Shown in pieces: positions 42,334 to 55,004 of a stretch of DNA of 64,000 bases. Numbering within the stretch: position 1 is the first letter of the stretch; each line of letters starts with the position of its first letter. A model generated the notes under the pieces. The model saw only the letters and a program-made list of their open reading frames with translations, did not search any database and was not told the DNA's origin. The stretch is from the NCBI GenBank assembly GCA_036346205.1, contig JARFJB010000655.1, positions 1,242,501 to 1,306,500 of the forward strand, read 5' to 3'. Made by a program: the position numbers and the translations under genes. Source of the DNA: Vesta saturnalis (taxonomy: Eukaryota; Arthropoda; Insecta; Coleoptera; Lampyridae).

Positions 42334-44159
42334 AAATTTGATGCAGGGTACATTGGAATTTTCAAGCAAACTAGACTTTAAAATTATGTACTTAAAGTAA
42401 AATTCTCTGTTTTAAAATCAAACTTATCAATAGATCTAGCCTATCTGGCGGATAACTAAATCCTTTGCAAAAGATGTACCTTACAATGTAATATTTTAAT
42501 ACGTTCTTTGATTTATTTATACAAAACTTTCCTTATTTACAAATACACTAACGAATGTTTCCTTCCAAACTCTGATAAAAGGGTTTCCCTAAATATTGAT
42601 TCCAAAACGTAAATCACATTTTTCTTTTTAAACTTCGATTAACAACAAAACTTCATTTTCGTCTTAGAAAATACAAAAAGAATTCGTAAACCTTTAAATC
42701 ACGTAAACGACAAAAGAAAACGTTACATTCGAAAAGCTTCTCCAATCATTAATGCGTTATTACCTCCAATTACCAGAGTCTATACTACACTCAAGATGTA
42801 CGGTACTAACACATAATTTATAAATTCGAAATTTATCGGCAAATCTTTGATAAAATCATGGATACATGACAATATCTTATACTGCCATCAATATTTTAAT
42901 TTTCTGATATGCTTTGGATAATTTTAGTTTTTTGTGTATTTTACTATATTGCTCGGAAACTATTAGTTTTAGGGCAAAATCTAAAGATACCTTTTAAGGA
43001 AATTGGGACGACCAATACAAATAAATTTTATTATTAACATCCTTCCATTGTTAAAAACCTACAATTAGAAATATAATAGGGGTTGTTTATATTATCCATT
43101 TCTAATAACAGGGGAAAGGCTCAACATCACTCATAGAATATCTTTTCGTAATAGCAAAACATATGCCAAATATTATTTCCCCATATTCCTTTAATTTTGA
43201 GAAAATAAATAAAAAACTTGAGGATACATTTTTACATGAAGAACCCTCTTAATTTTCTACAACATTTTTCGCTGTTATTATTAAATACCCTGTATATAAT
43301 TTTAGTTCAGTTGTATTGTAATGCTGAATGTTGTAACGGTATTTACAATATAACACATTTGGCGATAGTTCAGACTAATAAGGGATCGCTAGAGTTTCAA
43401 TAACTTATGTAAATGGATTCTTGAATATACACGTGTTTTAGTGTAGCTCATGAAATGTAAAATTTGAAAATACACCACTGGCAAAAGTTAATTATAAAAA
43501 TAATTAAAAATGGAGTGATCATTTCATCATAATGGAATTATCTATGTTATCAGTTCTTTATTGTTTAACAATAAATTAAAATTTGATAAAGTGGAGTATT
43601 CATTAAAATCTTCCGAATATCAGGAAACTACAGTTTTGAAATTAATATAAAGTGAAATGGATGGGCTTAAGTTAATACAGAACGCTTTATTTAAGTACAT
43701 AAATCTCTTAGATTTTGTATATCAAACATGGTAGACAGTCAATACAATTGATTTTGTTGAGCAAACATGGATTTTTGGTATTAATCATTTCATGGTTTAA
43801 AATAAAGAAATAAACGGAAAAGAATAGAATATAGATTTTCTAGCTTGTTTTTAGAAAATTAACAATTTTGTAAATTTTTGAATTCAAACGATATTTAACA
43901 TTAACCAAAACGAGGTGTTTGGAAAGTCGGTTGGTTAGTCAAAATATTGGATTAAGCAAATATCCTTTGGAGTCAATTATAAATTATAATATTTCAAGGA
44001 AGGAAACTGAGGTAGAATTGTTCTCAAATGTTTATGGGTACCTTAATTGCTAAGAAAGTTTAAAACAGGAACGCATTACAATTTGTGCAAAAGTAATTCG
44101 CCTTTGTTAACAGATAATTTGAGCGTAATTGGGTGAAGTGTAAAAGTATTTCTACAGAT
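42334..44159. other. Noncoding AT-rich stretch
   Basis: No gene recognised. Short ORFs only. Confidence 0.5.
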
Positions 44160-45850
44160 GGCCGATTTGAGCTAATCCAAAAGGAACAAAGGAAAGTTCT
44201 TCTTGCAATCTGTACAAAAGCCTAGACGGGTCAATGCTCTTTTTGGATGCTTACCGTAAAGGGCGTATTGGGACATGGTAGAATTTGATTCAGATAGGAG
44301 TTTAGCCATATAAGTAAAAGAGTTTTGATTAAACTGTTTAAGACTGATGAACCCATTTTCATGTTTTTGAAATCTGGTAACCATGAAAGGTTTATTATAG
44401 GGCATGCCAACATAGAAAGGGTTTAAAAATTTTATATTAGCGATTTATTACAACAAATGATCGTCTTTTTCGGTAAAGGCAACATGGGTTGTCAGGAATG
44501 ATAGATTATTCTTCCATTCAAGGGTCAGTCTGATTGACCATATGGGGAAGACTGAGAAGAACTACAATGTAAGCTATCGTCGCAAAGCAAGGGTAAGTTG
44601 TTGAGGAAATAGGTCATTTAGTATAGCAGCAAAATGGAGCATATTGATCCTTGGTACGCCACGTTAATAGTAATTTCTTTGAAAAAAGCCATCGAACGAC
44701 AACACGTAACGTCTTTTTCAGGAAAGCTAGAAACTAATTAACGAGCAATCATTTAACCAAAGAGGTGAGTTTGGAAAGTGGCCATGCCAAACCTGTCAAA
44801 AGCCTTTGAAATATCTAAAGCACTACGATATTTTCACCGGCCTTTTTGTTTATCGAACTTGGGTGACATATGAAGATCACCCGTTGAACGACTTTGCCTA
44901 TAATTGAATTTATTGGACTGAGCAACAAAGTGTGGGTTTGTGCTTTTAGATTTCAAGAACATAGTGATAGCAGGATATTGAATTGATTGCCTTTTGGAAA
45001 GTTGGACTTTAATTTTCCATGATTCATAATGAGACGAAAAGGAAGTTGGCAATCATTCCGGTAGATTTTTAGGGAGATAACTGGATCTTGGCGCCTGTTT
45101 GGGCAAGTTTAGATTTGACTAACTTATATTGAAAGGAATTTTTCCAAAGAGGGAGATTGGGACAGACAATTTTAAGAATCAGCACAATTTGTAAAGTAAT
45201 ACAAAGAGAAGGCTTTTTTAAGACAATACTGAGTCCGTCAGGACGTCATATGGAAGATCAAAGTTTACTGATGGTTACAATCCAAAATTAGACTACCCAA
45301 AGATGAGAATTATTTCCAAACCTTTGGCCTTGGAAGAGTTTTGAACTAGGTAAAATAGGCTGATTTACACAGATTATTTTCCATTGGCAGAGTTTATGCA
45401 AAGCATGTAAAATCCATAAAATTTAACGGCATGCCCGGTTATGTTAAAATTAAACTCCATCCGTAAAATAATTTTGAGCTTTTTGGGGACCTTTAAAGGC
45501 AACTACGAATTGTAGAAAATTTAACTAGTTACTGTTAAAAAACTAGTCTATCAATTTTTGCCAGTGGTTAGATACAAAATTTTTGATTGCATGGTTGATT
45601 GACCATGGGAAGGATATTTTTAGACAAGTGGTTAGTAAGATAAGTCCAGAGATGTGGTATTTAGGTTGTCGGATTTTGTAAATCATTTTTGAAATAAGAT
45701 CAGCAAAGTTTCCCTATTGACCCGGGTTAGTGAGTGAAAATTAACCAATTGAAGTTTGGCAATTAAACTCTCCAGAATTGAGATATCGAAGAGGAAACTG
45801 TGAAAGTTTCAGGCTGGTTAAAACTGAATTATTTCATTGAGGCCAAATTT
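44160..45850 (-). pseudogene. Jockey-like non-LTR retrotransposon, heavily decayed
   Basis: On the minus strand, from 5' to 3': a possible endonuclease end (NFADLISKMIYKI and PKYHISGL near 45.62-45.74 kb, recalling the segment before SDH), the RT finger region KFNYRQSRSTGDL (about 44870-44910, for the QFGFRKGRSTxDL motif), then after frame changes VVLDISKAFDRFG (about 44790-44830, RT motif A, catalytic Asp present), and lower down RALTRLGFCTDCKKNFPLF, recalling the K-LGFLxRxxKxF thumb motif. YADD was not found. Many frameshifts and stops. The Jockey-like clade is inferred from motif wording. Confidence 0.6.
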
Positions 45851-48800
45851 TGAAAAAGACGCCATTTGTTTTTCCAAAGTGGACATCCTTAAACATAGTT
45901 GTCCTTGGTTACGAACATACGTGCTTTAAGGTAAGTTAGATGGAGTTTATTGGAAATTGGCGGTAGGGAATGAGTCTTTCAGGCGAAAGACTTGGTTTTT
46001 AAACAATATCCTTGATTGTTAAGGGAAAAGATCAAGATTCGTGATAGAGTTAAGATGGGACTTAACTAATTCCTTCGTGTAAGACAAACACTTGGGAGGA
46101 TGGATAGAGGTAATGAATTCCAATGCCTATGAACCAGACAAATTTTTTCATAGTAGAGGAAAAAGGAACTAGGGGACATTAGAGTTTACCTAGAAAAATT
46201 GGATCGCCGTTTGACAAATGAGATTTCGCAAAGAGTGTGAGAACCTGTTTCTCGAAAGAACCAATGGTATCGAATAAAGCGACAATGCTTGTAATAACAT
46301 TACGAAAGACCTAAAATTCTATGTCAAGGTTGTATGTTGAAAATTAAGGACGGTATTTTAACCAATGTTCTTTAATACGTCAACGATTTATTAGATTTCC
46401 AAAGGTAGAATTATTTCAAAGGCAATTTGGGCCTTATCAGCAAAGGGTTTTAAGGAAAGGTTAGAGTGAAAAGCCTATTTCGGACTGTTTTGTAGTGAAG
46501 AAGATCAACCCATGAGGATTTGAAATCAGATACCCAAAGAGTTGAGTCTCAAGAATGAGACAACTTAAAAAATATCACTTTTGGGAATAGGCAAAGAGTT
46601 TGTTAGCATTAAATTTAACTGATTACCCCACGGAATCGTTGAAGTCGTTGAATTGAATTTGATTTCGATTAACGATTTGACCTAAAGGGGGGATTTTATG
46701 ATAACGAGATTTGAATAAGAAGAGACTCAGCAAAGAATGGTTGGGTTAAGTTGTGAAGAAATCATTTAGTACATAGAAAAAGTGAGGGCATAAGGATTTG
46801 AAGCCGTTAAGTAACTTGAAAAAAGCCACAAAGAGTATTCGCCAAAGGAAACTGAACCAGTGAGATATCAAACCCAAATAAGGTGATTTGGAAGAAATTT
46901 GAAACTTGGTCAAATGGAGATATTAAAGCAACAGTTTACCGACGTATTTCCAAATTGGCCTAGGAAACCCTTAACATTTGCTAAACCAATTGTGTCACAA
47001 ATTTGTTATTTCAAGGAATGAGCAGTTGCTGTTGATGGTTTCCATGATTTTAACAAATGGGAAGTGATGGCAATTGGTCGGAATTTGAGGACGCTTCCCT
47101 TTTTGGAATAGGTTGAATTTTAACTTTGATGAATGTGATTCAGAAGCGGATGTATAGAGCTTAATAGGATGGATAGTTCGGGGACATCTTTGCCCTGCTG
47201 GGATACCGTTGGGCCAGTTTTATTGGATTAAGCCCTAGAACCAAGCTTTAGTGAATTGGTTTCATAACGATAGAAGAAGGAGGATAGGGCACACTTTTCA
47301 GAATATTAAAGAGTTTGATGGAAAAAACCCAAACGTTGGCGTCTCAGAACAACTAGACCGTCAATAAATTTTATAATGGTTTAAGTAAGACCAAAATTTA
47401 AACTGCCTAAAAAACATTATGCATTTTCGTTTAACAACTTTTATTTATGATGAATTTTGGTATTTCAGACCAAGTTTCAATGACCTTGCAAACGATTTAT
47501 TAAGATTTCCATTTATGAATTTATTTTTAAGTTTGATCGAAGTTTGAACCAGGGTTGGAGTGAATGACCTATCGTTGTGAATGTATAACTCCTTCCTGGG
47601 TGCTTAATACTAAAGAGCGTTAAAAGGACGACTTAAACAATTTAGCCATGAAATTAAAGAATTCCGTTCACTCCATCGGTACTTAAAAACAAGGTTCTAT
47701 GGTTTTGCGAACCGTGGTTGGTAACAGTTTAGAAATTGATTTTATTAGAAATGGTGGAAAGGTAAACAAAAACGGAATTTTTAAACGAGGTTTGATAAGA
47801 AAAATTAGGATGTGGAGTATGGTTAGGTTAATAGGATTCTGTGGATTAGAAACATTTGGGAATCAAAATTAGAAAAGTTTTGCTATGACAATTTAGTAAT
47901 AAAATTAAAATTAGGTTATGAACATTAAATTTCGCCTACTGAGATTTATCCAAGTAAACTGGGGATAGTCAATTTATAAATAATCAAAATCTTGAAATTG
48001 CTGTAATTAGGAGAACCTATTGAATTAATTTCACAAATTAAGAATGTTTAAACCAAATTAAATTTTATTTTAAAGAACCCTTGAACAATTTGCTGTTGGA
48101 ACTTTTATAAAAGTTAATGGTGATTAGGAAATTAAGCGGGATCAGCTTTAAAATTGGTTTCAGATAAAACAAAATATCGGTTATTGCAAGAGTTTAATAG
48201 ATTAAGATTAGTTCCATTTTGAGGTATAATAGAAAGTAATTCGATGACAAGGCTTGGGTTAATGGATGGGCAATTTTAATCCAATTTATAACCCTAGAAA
48301 CAACAGCCACTTATTTTTTAATTTGGGCTTTTAATCCATTAAACAGTACGAAAAGAATTTAAGGTTGAGAAAATTAAATATAAAATAACCAGTTGATCAG
48401 AAATGAACCAATATAAAGCCATGGTGGTTTCTGGTCATGGAATAAAGCTAAGAAAATTAACTTAAATATGTTGCAATAGTTGAATTTGGTTTTCATGACC
48501 AGGTTGCTAACCACCTCTGGCATAAGCTTTATCGCAACTCCTTTAAGATTTTACTTGCAATTAATCATGATCCTTCGATAAATCACTTTCACGGTAAATA
48601 GTATTTAAGTTTACCGTTAAAAGGCAGTTCATCGAGGTGACACAGAAATGGGAATATCCCACCCACGTACTCAAATTAAGGTATTAAAGTTGCACCGAAT
48701 CGATTTGCTTGCGAAGTTGTAAATTATAGATAAATAACTTAAAAATTTAAACTCATCTTAAAACAAAATTACATTTAAACAGCGATTGAAATAAAACTGT

Positions 48801-51800
48801 TTATAACTAATAAAATGACCGAAAGTTATATAGTACAATCATTATTTAATTTTGAGTTTTTTGAACAATAAGTTCAAAAATAAACATTAATTAAAAATTG
48901 CTTTGGTCGGTTAAAAACTTTAATTTGTTAAAAGGTTTCAACTTGAATATTGTCATTTAAACTAATCAAACTGATTTGCGAATTTATAACAACGTTCATC
49001 ACTTTTATTTAATTAATTTTAACAAATGCATTAACCAGAAATCGACAAATTTTAAAGGATTAGAAAATATTTAATTTTTGAAAAAACTTACTCAATATTG
49101 AAAAGTCTGAAACAATTAATAAGTAGCTTCATAACAAAGTATGTCATTTGATTTACCATTATAATTTTAAGAATTAAAAAGAAAATTGTATAAATTTTGT
49201 TTTAATAAATAAAAGTATTTTATATTTAATCACAGTATTGAACATTAAATGCCTTAAATGATTCGTTAAATTAAAGGCGTTTTAAAACCAGTTAATATGT
49301 ACATTAAAATTATAATGGCAATAAATTATATATATTAACATTCAAGATAATATACAGGGTTTTAGGCAATATGACTAAGCGTGAAAGACGATTAAATTAA
49401 GTTATAAATGGAACCCTGTTTTAAAAGTTAAATCAAAATTTAAGGCTTCTCAAACTTTCCATTATAGAGATTTTTATTTACAGGTTAAAATAAAATCCAA
49501 AATCAATTTATAATCAACTGTGCAACTTCCAATTATCTAGAAAATTAACTAAAAATTTCGGCATAATTTTGACATTGGGTGCGTACTACGGAAATTTAAA
49601 TTTCCTTCATTATTTCAAATCAATTTGGAAATAAGAAACGACCAAAACCTAAAACACCAATGAATTTTGTTCAATTCAAATTTAATTTGTTTTTTTTTAG
49701 TGAAATCATTTTTTCAAATTTATTAACATCCCTAATTTGTAAATCCTTTAATTTCAGATATTTAATTTAAAACAGGAAAAGAAATTTTTTTAAATTCTTT
49801 AAAAATCCGTAACCAAATTTAAAATGTGACAAATTTATTTTATAAAAATTCAAAAAACAAACCTTTTAATTAAGAAAAATTTTTAAAAAATTAACCAAAT
49901 AAAGTTCAAATGTCCCAAAAATAAACAGCATTTGGCAATTCCGATCCCTTCCCAAATTCTTTCCGGAGAAACCTTTTCTTTAAATTTTAAAATAATCTGG
50001 AATGCCCTTTCTTGTATTCTTTCCTTCAATATTTTTGTGGTTTAGAAGGGTATTTGATACAATTTTTAATAAATTAATAATTTTATTAACCGGGTGAACA
50101 AGGCTGGCCATTTCAATTGGGGTTCCTTTTCAAAAACCCAAACCCATTTAAATTAATTTTGTATTACGGGTCATTTCCAGGTAACCAACACATTTTAAAT
50201 TTAAAGGGAACCCCTATAAATTATTTTTAAAAGTTCCAAATCCCCTACCCAATATGTTTCCATTGGAAAAGGTTTTCCAATTATGGATTCTACTTCACCC
50301 AAACCCTTAAAGAACCAACCTAACAATATTTTTCAATAATTGGAAATTGGTGGTATTCAAAAGTTCCATTTTTATCTTGTTTAGAGGGCCAAAATTAAAA
50401 CCCCTGATTTTGGAATTTTTGTTACCCATTAAAAAAGGAAAACCTTTATGTTCATTTATTAACCTTATGCAATGATAATTTTGGATATTTTAATTTTTAA
50501 CGAAAGAATTTTCAAACGGACCGTAACAAATAAAATGTGACAAAATTTAAAATTAAAAACATGGTTATTGACTTCAAAAATTATTACTTAAATTCAAATT
50601 TTCCCCGTTAAGACAGGTTTTGTCCTTTCTTTTTCATTAAACTCTGAAGCTTGATTTAAAACGTTATAGTAACCTTTTTCCAAACCTTATTTTTATTCTC
50701 TGGTGAAACTCCTTGAAATGGGTCCTTAAACCCAATTTTTAATTAATTCTCCCGGTAACCCAATCCTTTAGAATTTAAAGGAAAGTTTCCAAATTTAAGT
50801 TTTAAAATTAAATAAACCTACCACAATTTCCTCAAAATTGGGTCCAATTAGACCTGTATACCACCAAACACAAAACCACCTATTTTAATATTATTTAATA
50901 ATAATAAATTTTTATTAATTATTTTATAAAACACTTCTTTCCAACAAATTAAAAAACCGTATTGTTTTGTTGTTAGCCCATTAAAAAAACCTTTGGGAAT
51001 TATTTTCATAACTTTCAACATAATACACTTATTTTTTCCATTTCTTACCCTCAAAAAATTCTTGTAACGAAAATTTTCTTCAACAGTTTTTGAATTCTTT
51101 CGTTAAATTACCCTTTCAGGTTTTTCCTTTTTTTTTAAATAAAATCTGAAGCTACGATTAAAGGTATTAACCTTAAACCCTCAGTTCTTGTTATCTCTCT
51201 TTAAATTTTTGTGCTAAAAACAATTTTTTTTAAAGAATACGGGGTTTTCCTCCAGGAAAGCAAAGTTTTAAAATTAATACTACAAATTCAAGAAAATTTG
51301 TCTTGGGTTTTTGAATGGTTACCCAAACCCACCAAAATATTTTTTATTATATTATATAATTATATATAATTAAAAAATAATTTTTCACTCCAACCTCAAA
51401 TTTTTAAAGAAATTTTTTTTATGTTTTGAAAAGGTGGAAACAATTTTTTGGCATATTCCACTTCATTACCCAAATTCAGAAAAAATTTTAGGAACCCTTG
51501 CAAAAATTCTTAGCTGGAGTCTTACAGGAATTTTCGATTTTCTTTTGAATTCTTTTCTGCAGCTTTGTTAGGTAGCAATCATAAATTTCATCATTTTATC
51601 CAACAAATTTAGAACTGTCTCAAAAATTTTTTAAACGGGCTCCTCCAAGAGCAGTTTTAAATGACAAAATTTTAATTTTTTTTTGAATTGTTCCTTTTTG
51701 TTATGGTCTGAAACCCATAATTTTGTTTATATTATTGATATAATTATATATAATTAAAAATAATTTTATAATGGTAAATTTTCGAAAATTTCCTTATGTG

Positions 51801-53040
51801 CATTTAATAAGGGTTCCATTCCTTATACAAGTGTTTCAAATTTTAAATTTTTCTTTGAAAATGAAGGGTTTTAGGAAATTAATTATTGTTTTGGAACCAT
51901 TGTTCCGTAGAACTTTTGGCGTTGGTTCTATGTTACTATTTATCAACAAATTTTCAAATTGTAAATCAAATAAACAAATTTATGTTTACAGTAAAATTTT
52001 TAATAATTTGTTTCATTCATTTTTTCTTTATGCTCAGAAACATAAATTAAGCTTATATTTAATTTTTTTTAATAAATTTATAAATTTGTATCAATTCAAA
52101 AAATAATTTTAAAGGGTTTTACCTTATAAGGTGTTTAAGTTTATCAATTTTTCAAAATTTGTGGGTTTAGGAAATTTTTTTAATGAAACAAGGTTTAGAA
52201 TGTTGGCTTTCAGAACAACAAATTTTTAAATATCAAAGTCGTTTTTTTTCTAAAATTATTATGCAGTTTTAAATTTAGACTTTTGAAGTTAATTGCGTGA
52301 CTTCCATAAAGGGTTGTTTTAATATCAAAACATTATTAATATTAAAATTTTAATATATTTAATATTTATAGTTAGGATGAATTTTTTTAATATAACCGCG
52401 ACAATTTAAACAATTTCTTAGAAAATTTTTTGAATACCTCTTTTTTTCCCTAAAATGGAGGAAATTTTAGAAATGATTTTGTAAACATTAGAGAGGTGAT
52501 TCTTGCTTTAATTAAACTTACTTAAAAAAAATTAAAAAAAATTTAATAATTTTTAGGATAATTTATTTTTTATTATAAATCAAATTTAAATTTTTTAAAG
52601 CTAAATTTTTACCTTTTTTAAATTTTCGGGAAAATTTTCAATAAAATTTAAATAATGGCGGTCCTTATTAAATTTTTTCCTTTAAACAAAAATTTAATAA
52701 TTTCTTAGTAATCATGATTTTCCTAATTTAATTTCAATTGGTTTTAAATGAAACCTTAATTTTATTTCTTTAAAATTTTGTTTCTAAAAATTTTGTAATT
52801 ATTATTTTTAAACCCTAAAATAAGATAGATTTAAAGTTGCTAAATTTATATTTCAAAAGTTCCCATATTTAATAGAAAATTAATTTAATTTTAAAACTCC
52901 TTTACTAAATTTTTAAAATTATTAATCCCTCAGAATCAATGATAAAGGAAAATTACTATAAAAAGGGCGCCTATTGGAAGAAATTTAATTAATTTACTCC
53001 TTCACTCCTTAAACATTAATTCTCTTATACTCCAATTCAC
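45851..53040. other. Long ORF-poor, AT-rich, compositionally odd region
   Basis: No gene recognised over about 7 kb. To about 48.4 kb the plus strand is visibly rich in G over C and dotted with AAGG/TTGG words; it may include the far-decayed 5' part of the Jockey-like element. From about 48.5 to 53 kb it is dominated by TTTAAAATTT-type sequence with many doubled and tripled homopolymers (AAACCC, TTTCC). Only one longer ORF occurs (51771-52106, plus), without motif. Degraded heterochromatic repeats or poor consensus quality are both possible. Confidence 0.5.
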
Positions 53041-53048
53041 GAATCCAT

Positions 53049-53466
53049 TTACTATAAACCCCTACTAAAATTCTATATTCTACATTTACTCCATTATATT
53101 TACTATTCTACTATTTACTCCATTCTACTCCATTCTATCCATTCTATCATTTACTCCATTTATATTCTTTTAAATTCTACTCCATTCTACTCCATTCTAC
53201 TCCATTCTACTCCATTTACCATTCTACTCCATTCTACTCCATTCTAATTCTACTATTCTATATTCTACTCCATTCTACTCCATTCTACTCCATTCTACTC
53301 CATTCTACTCCATTCTACTCCATTCTACTCCATTCTACTCCATTCTACTCCATTCTACTCCATTCTACTCCATTCTACTCCATTCTACTCCATTCTACTC
53401 AATTCTACTCCATTCTATTCTACTCCATTCTACTCCATTCTACTCCATTCTACTCCATTCTACTTC
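53049..53466. repeat. 10-bp satellite (TTCTACTCCA)n
   Basis: Tandem 10-mers of TTCTACTCCA. They are perfect from about 53271 to 53400, interrupted between 53049 and 53270, and end abruptly near 53466 at unique sequence. About 30-40 units in all, some damaged. Confidence 0.95.
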
Positions 53467-53470
53467 ATAC

Positions 53471-55004
53471 TACTCTCTGCGCGCTCGGCTACTCAGCTAC
53501 TCTCGTATCTCCAGCATCTAGAATCTAGAACCGAGATCCAGACCTGAGCCGCGTTACTTCGCCGCCGTCACCGGTAAATCAGCGATATACAATCAAACTG
53601 CTGGTTGAGATGCGCTAAGGTTAACAGCACGTAAGTGTTATTGCACCACTTTTCTTAAACATTACACCAGACACCTAGAGAAACGACGTGCTGCAGAGCC
53701 CGGAAGTTATCTCACCGTTCCAGTAAACACACCAGAAGTCACGACAGGCTGTAAAGCCTGAAGTTATTCTGCAAATACACACCAGAAACACAGGCTGTAA
53801 AGCCTGAAGTCACCTTCTGCAAACATACACAAACAGGACGTTGTTACGGTGATAACGCCCTGAAGTCACCTTCCATTTACTCCAGCGGCAAGAAGGGTAC
53901 ACGCTCTAATTATACCGCTCCCCGGGAGATACCTTTATACAGCAGTCGACGGACTGGACCCAGAATCTTATAAACACATACAATACCTGATCCTGAAAAA
54001 GATTAGCAATGCAAACAAGCGACGCCTAACCTGAGATAGTCTCAGAACCGTGTTCTTAGAGATCACCGACGAATTGCTTTACGTAATAAATTGCATCAAA
54101 CGTGTTCCAGCGTCTCAAATCGCATATAAATTTGTTAGATTCCTTCTAATAACATTTCTTAATAAAGGAAATCCGGTAAGATAAACATTCCTGTATCGCG
54201 AGCATATTTTCACGCAACGGAAAAACTCTCCACTATTTCGTTCCCGAAGGCCTGACTAATTTACCAGTCAAATAAATTACGCATTATACGTTAAATTTCT
54301 CATTTTAATAGAATAATCGTTACCTTAAGACACCCATTGTCGGAAACAATTCTCAGAATTGTTTAATTTAGTTCACGCAGTCCTAAAAGGTGGTGTAAAC
54401 TGGCCTCAGATTAATTCGTTCACAACAATTAATACTAGAAGCAATTTTTAATAATAACTAACGTAAAAGATCGTGATAAACTCCGTCTTCCCTGTATTTA
54501 ATAGGTAGAATAAGTTTCCCTTATAAGAAAGTTATACGCGTTTAGCAACAACAGACGTTTCTAATAATAAAAAATTAATGCGTCTTATTTCCGGGCATAA
54601 TTAAATGTTAGATATTAATTGCTGTAAATACGTTCTCAATTAATTAAGAAATCCTGAGACCATCCTGATTAGTTAGAGTAAATAATCAAACGTGTACGCA
54701 CAATTTGCATTTAGAAACGTGCAAATAGTAACCTGTCCTTTGTGAAGCATTCCAAGTACTGAATTCACATCCATTCAGTCTGAAAGCCATCATTTACAGG
54801 GCCGGGCTGAGCGGTCGTAATAAATCAAATTAAATCGTCATTATTAGGATTTTTGGGTCATAACACACTAGCAATTGAACCACAATAATTTATATTTCCA
54901 CAGAAACGGCTCAGGAGCCAATAATTAAACCACTACCGCCCACGGGGGACCAACCAAAACGGGCGCTACCAGGAAGGACATCCTGGGTAACGTGAGATAA
55001 GATT
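53471..55004. other. Balanced-composition region, possible retroelement leader or LTR
   Basis: Composition changes sharply at 53471, becoming CG-richer (GCGCGCTCGGCTACTCAGC). It includes hairpin repeats (53690-53900), a TATAAAT (54126) and an AATAAAGGAAATCC (54162) typical of a 3' processing site. A short open frame near 54900-54995 reads KPLPPTGDQPKRALPGRTSW just before the RT fragment at 55005. No LTR pair could be shown. It may be untranslated or gag-less remains of a retroelement. Confidence 0.35.
53690..53900. repeat. Hairpin-bearing tandem repeats, period about 52 bp
   Basis: Four units each pair a short stem-loop with the phrase CTGAAGTCACCTTCTGCAAA or a variant. Units 2 and 3 (53743, 53795) carry the identical AGGCTGTAAAGCCT stem-loop. 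Unit 4 has GGACGTTGTTACGGTGATAA-CGCCC, a different but compensating stem. Unit 1 (CAGAGCCCGGAAGTTATC) is the most diverged. Confidence 0.65.

Noticed and set aside
43473..45575. CCACTGGCAAAA in inverted orientation 2.1 kb apart, as if Tc1-like ends
   Set aside because: The match is only about 12 bases, and the right copy falls between the endonuclease-like and RT parts of the Jockey-like relic, so it is probably chance.
53049..53470. Telomeric repeat
   Set aside because: The unit TTCTACTCCA is not the insect TTAGG repeat or a simple variant of it.
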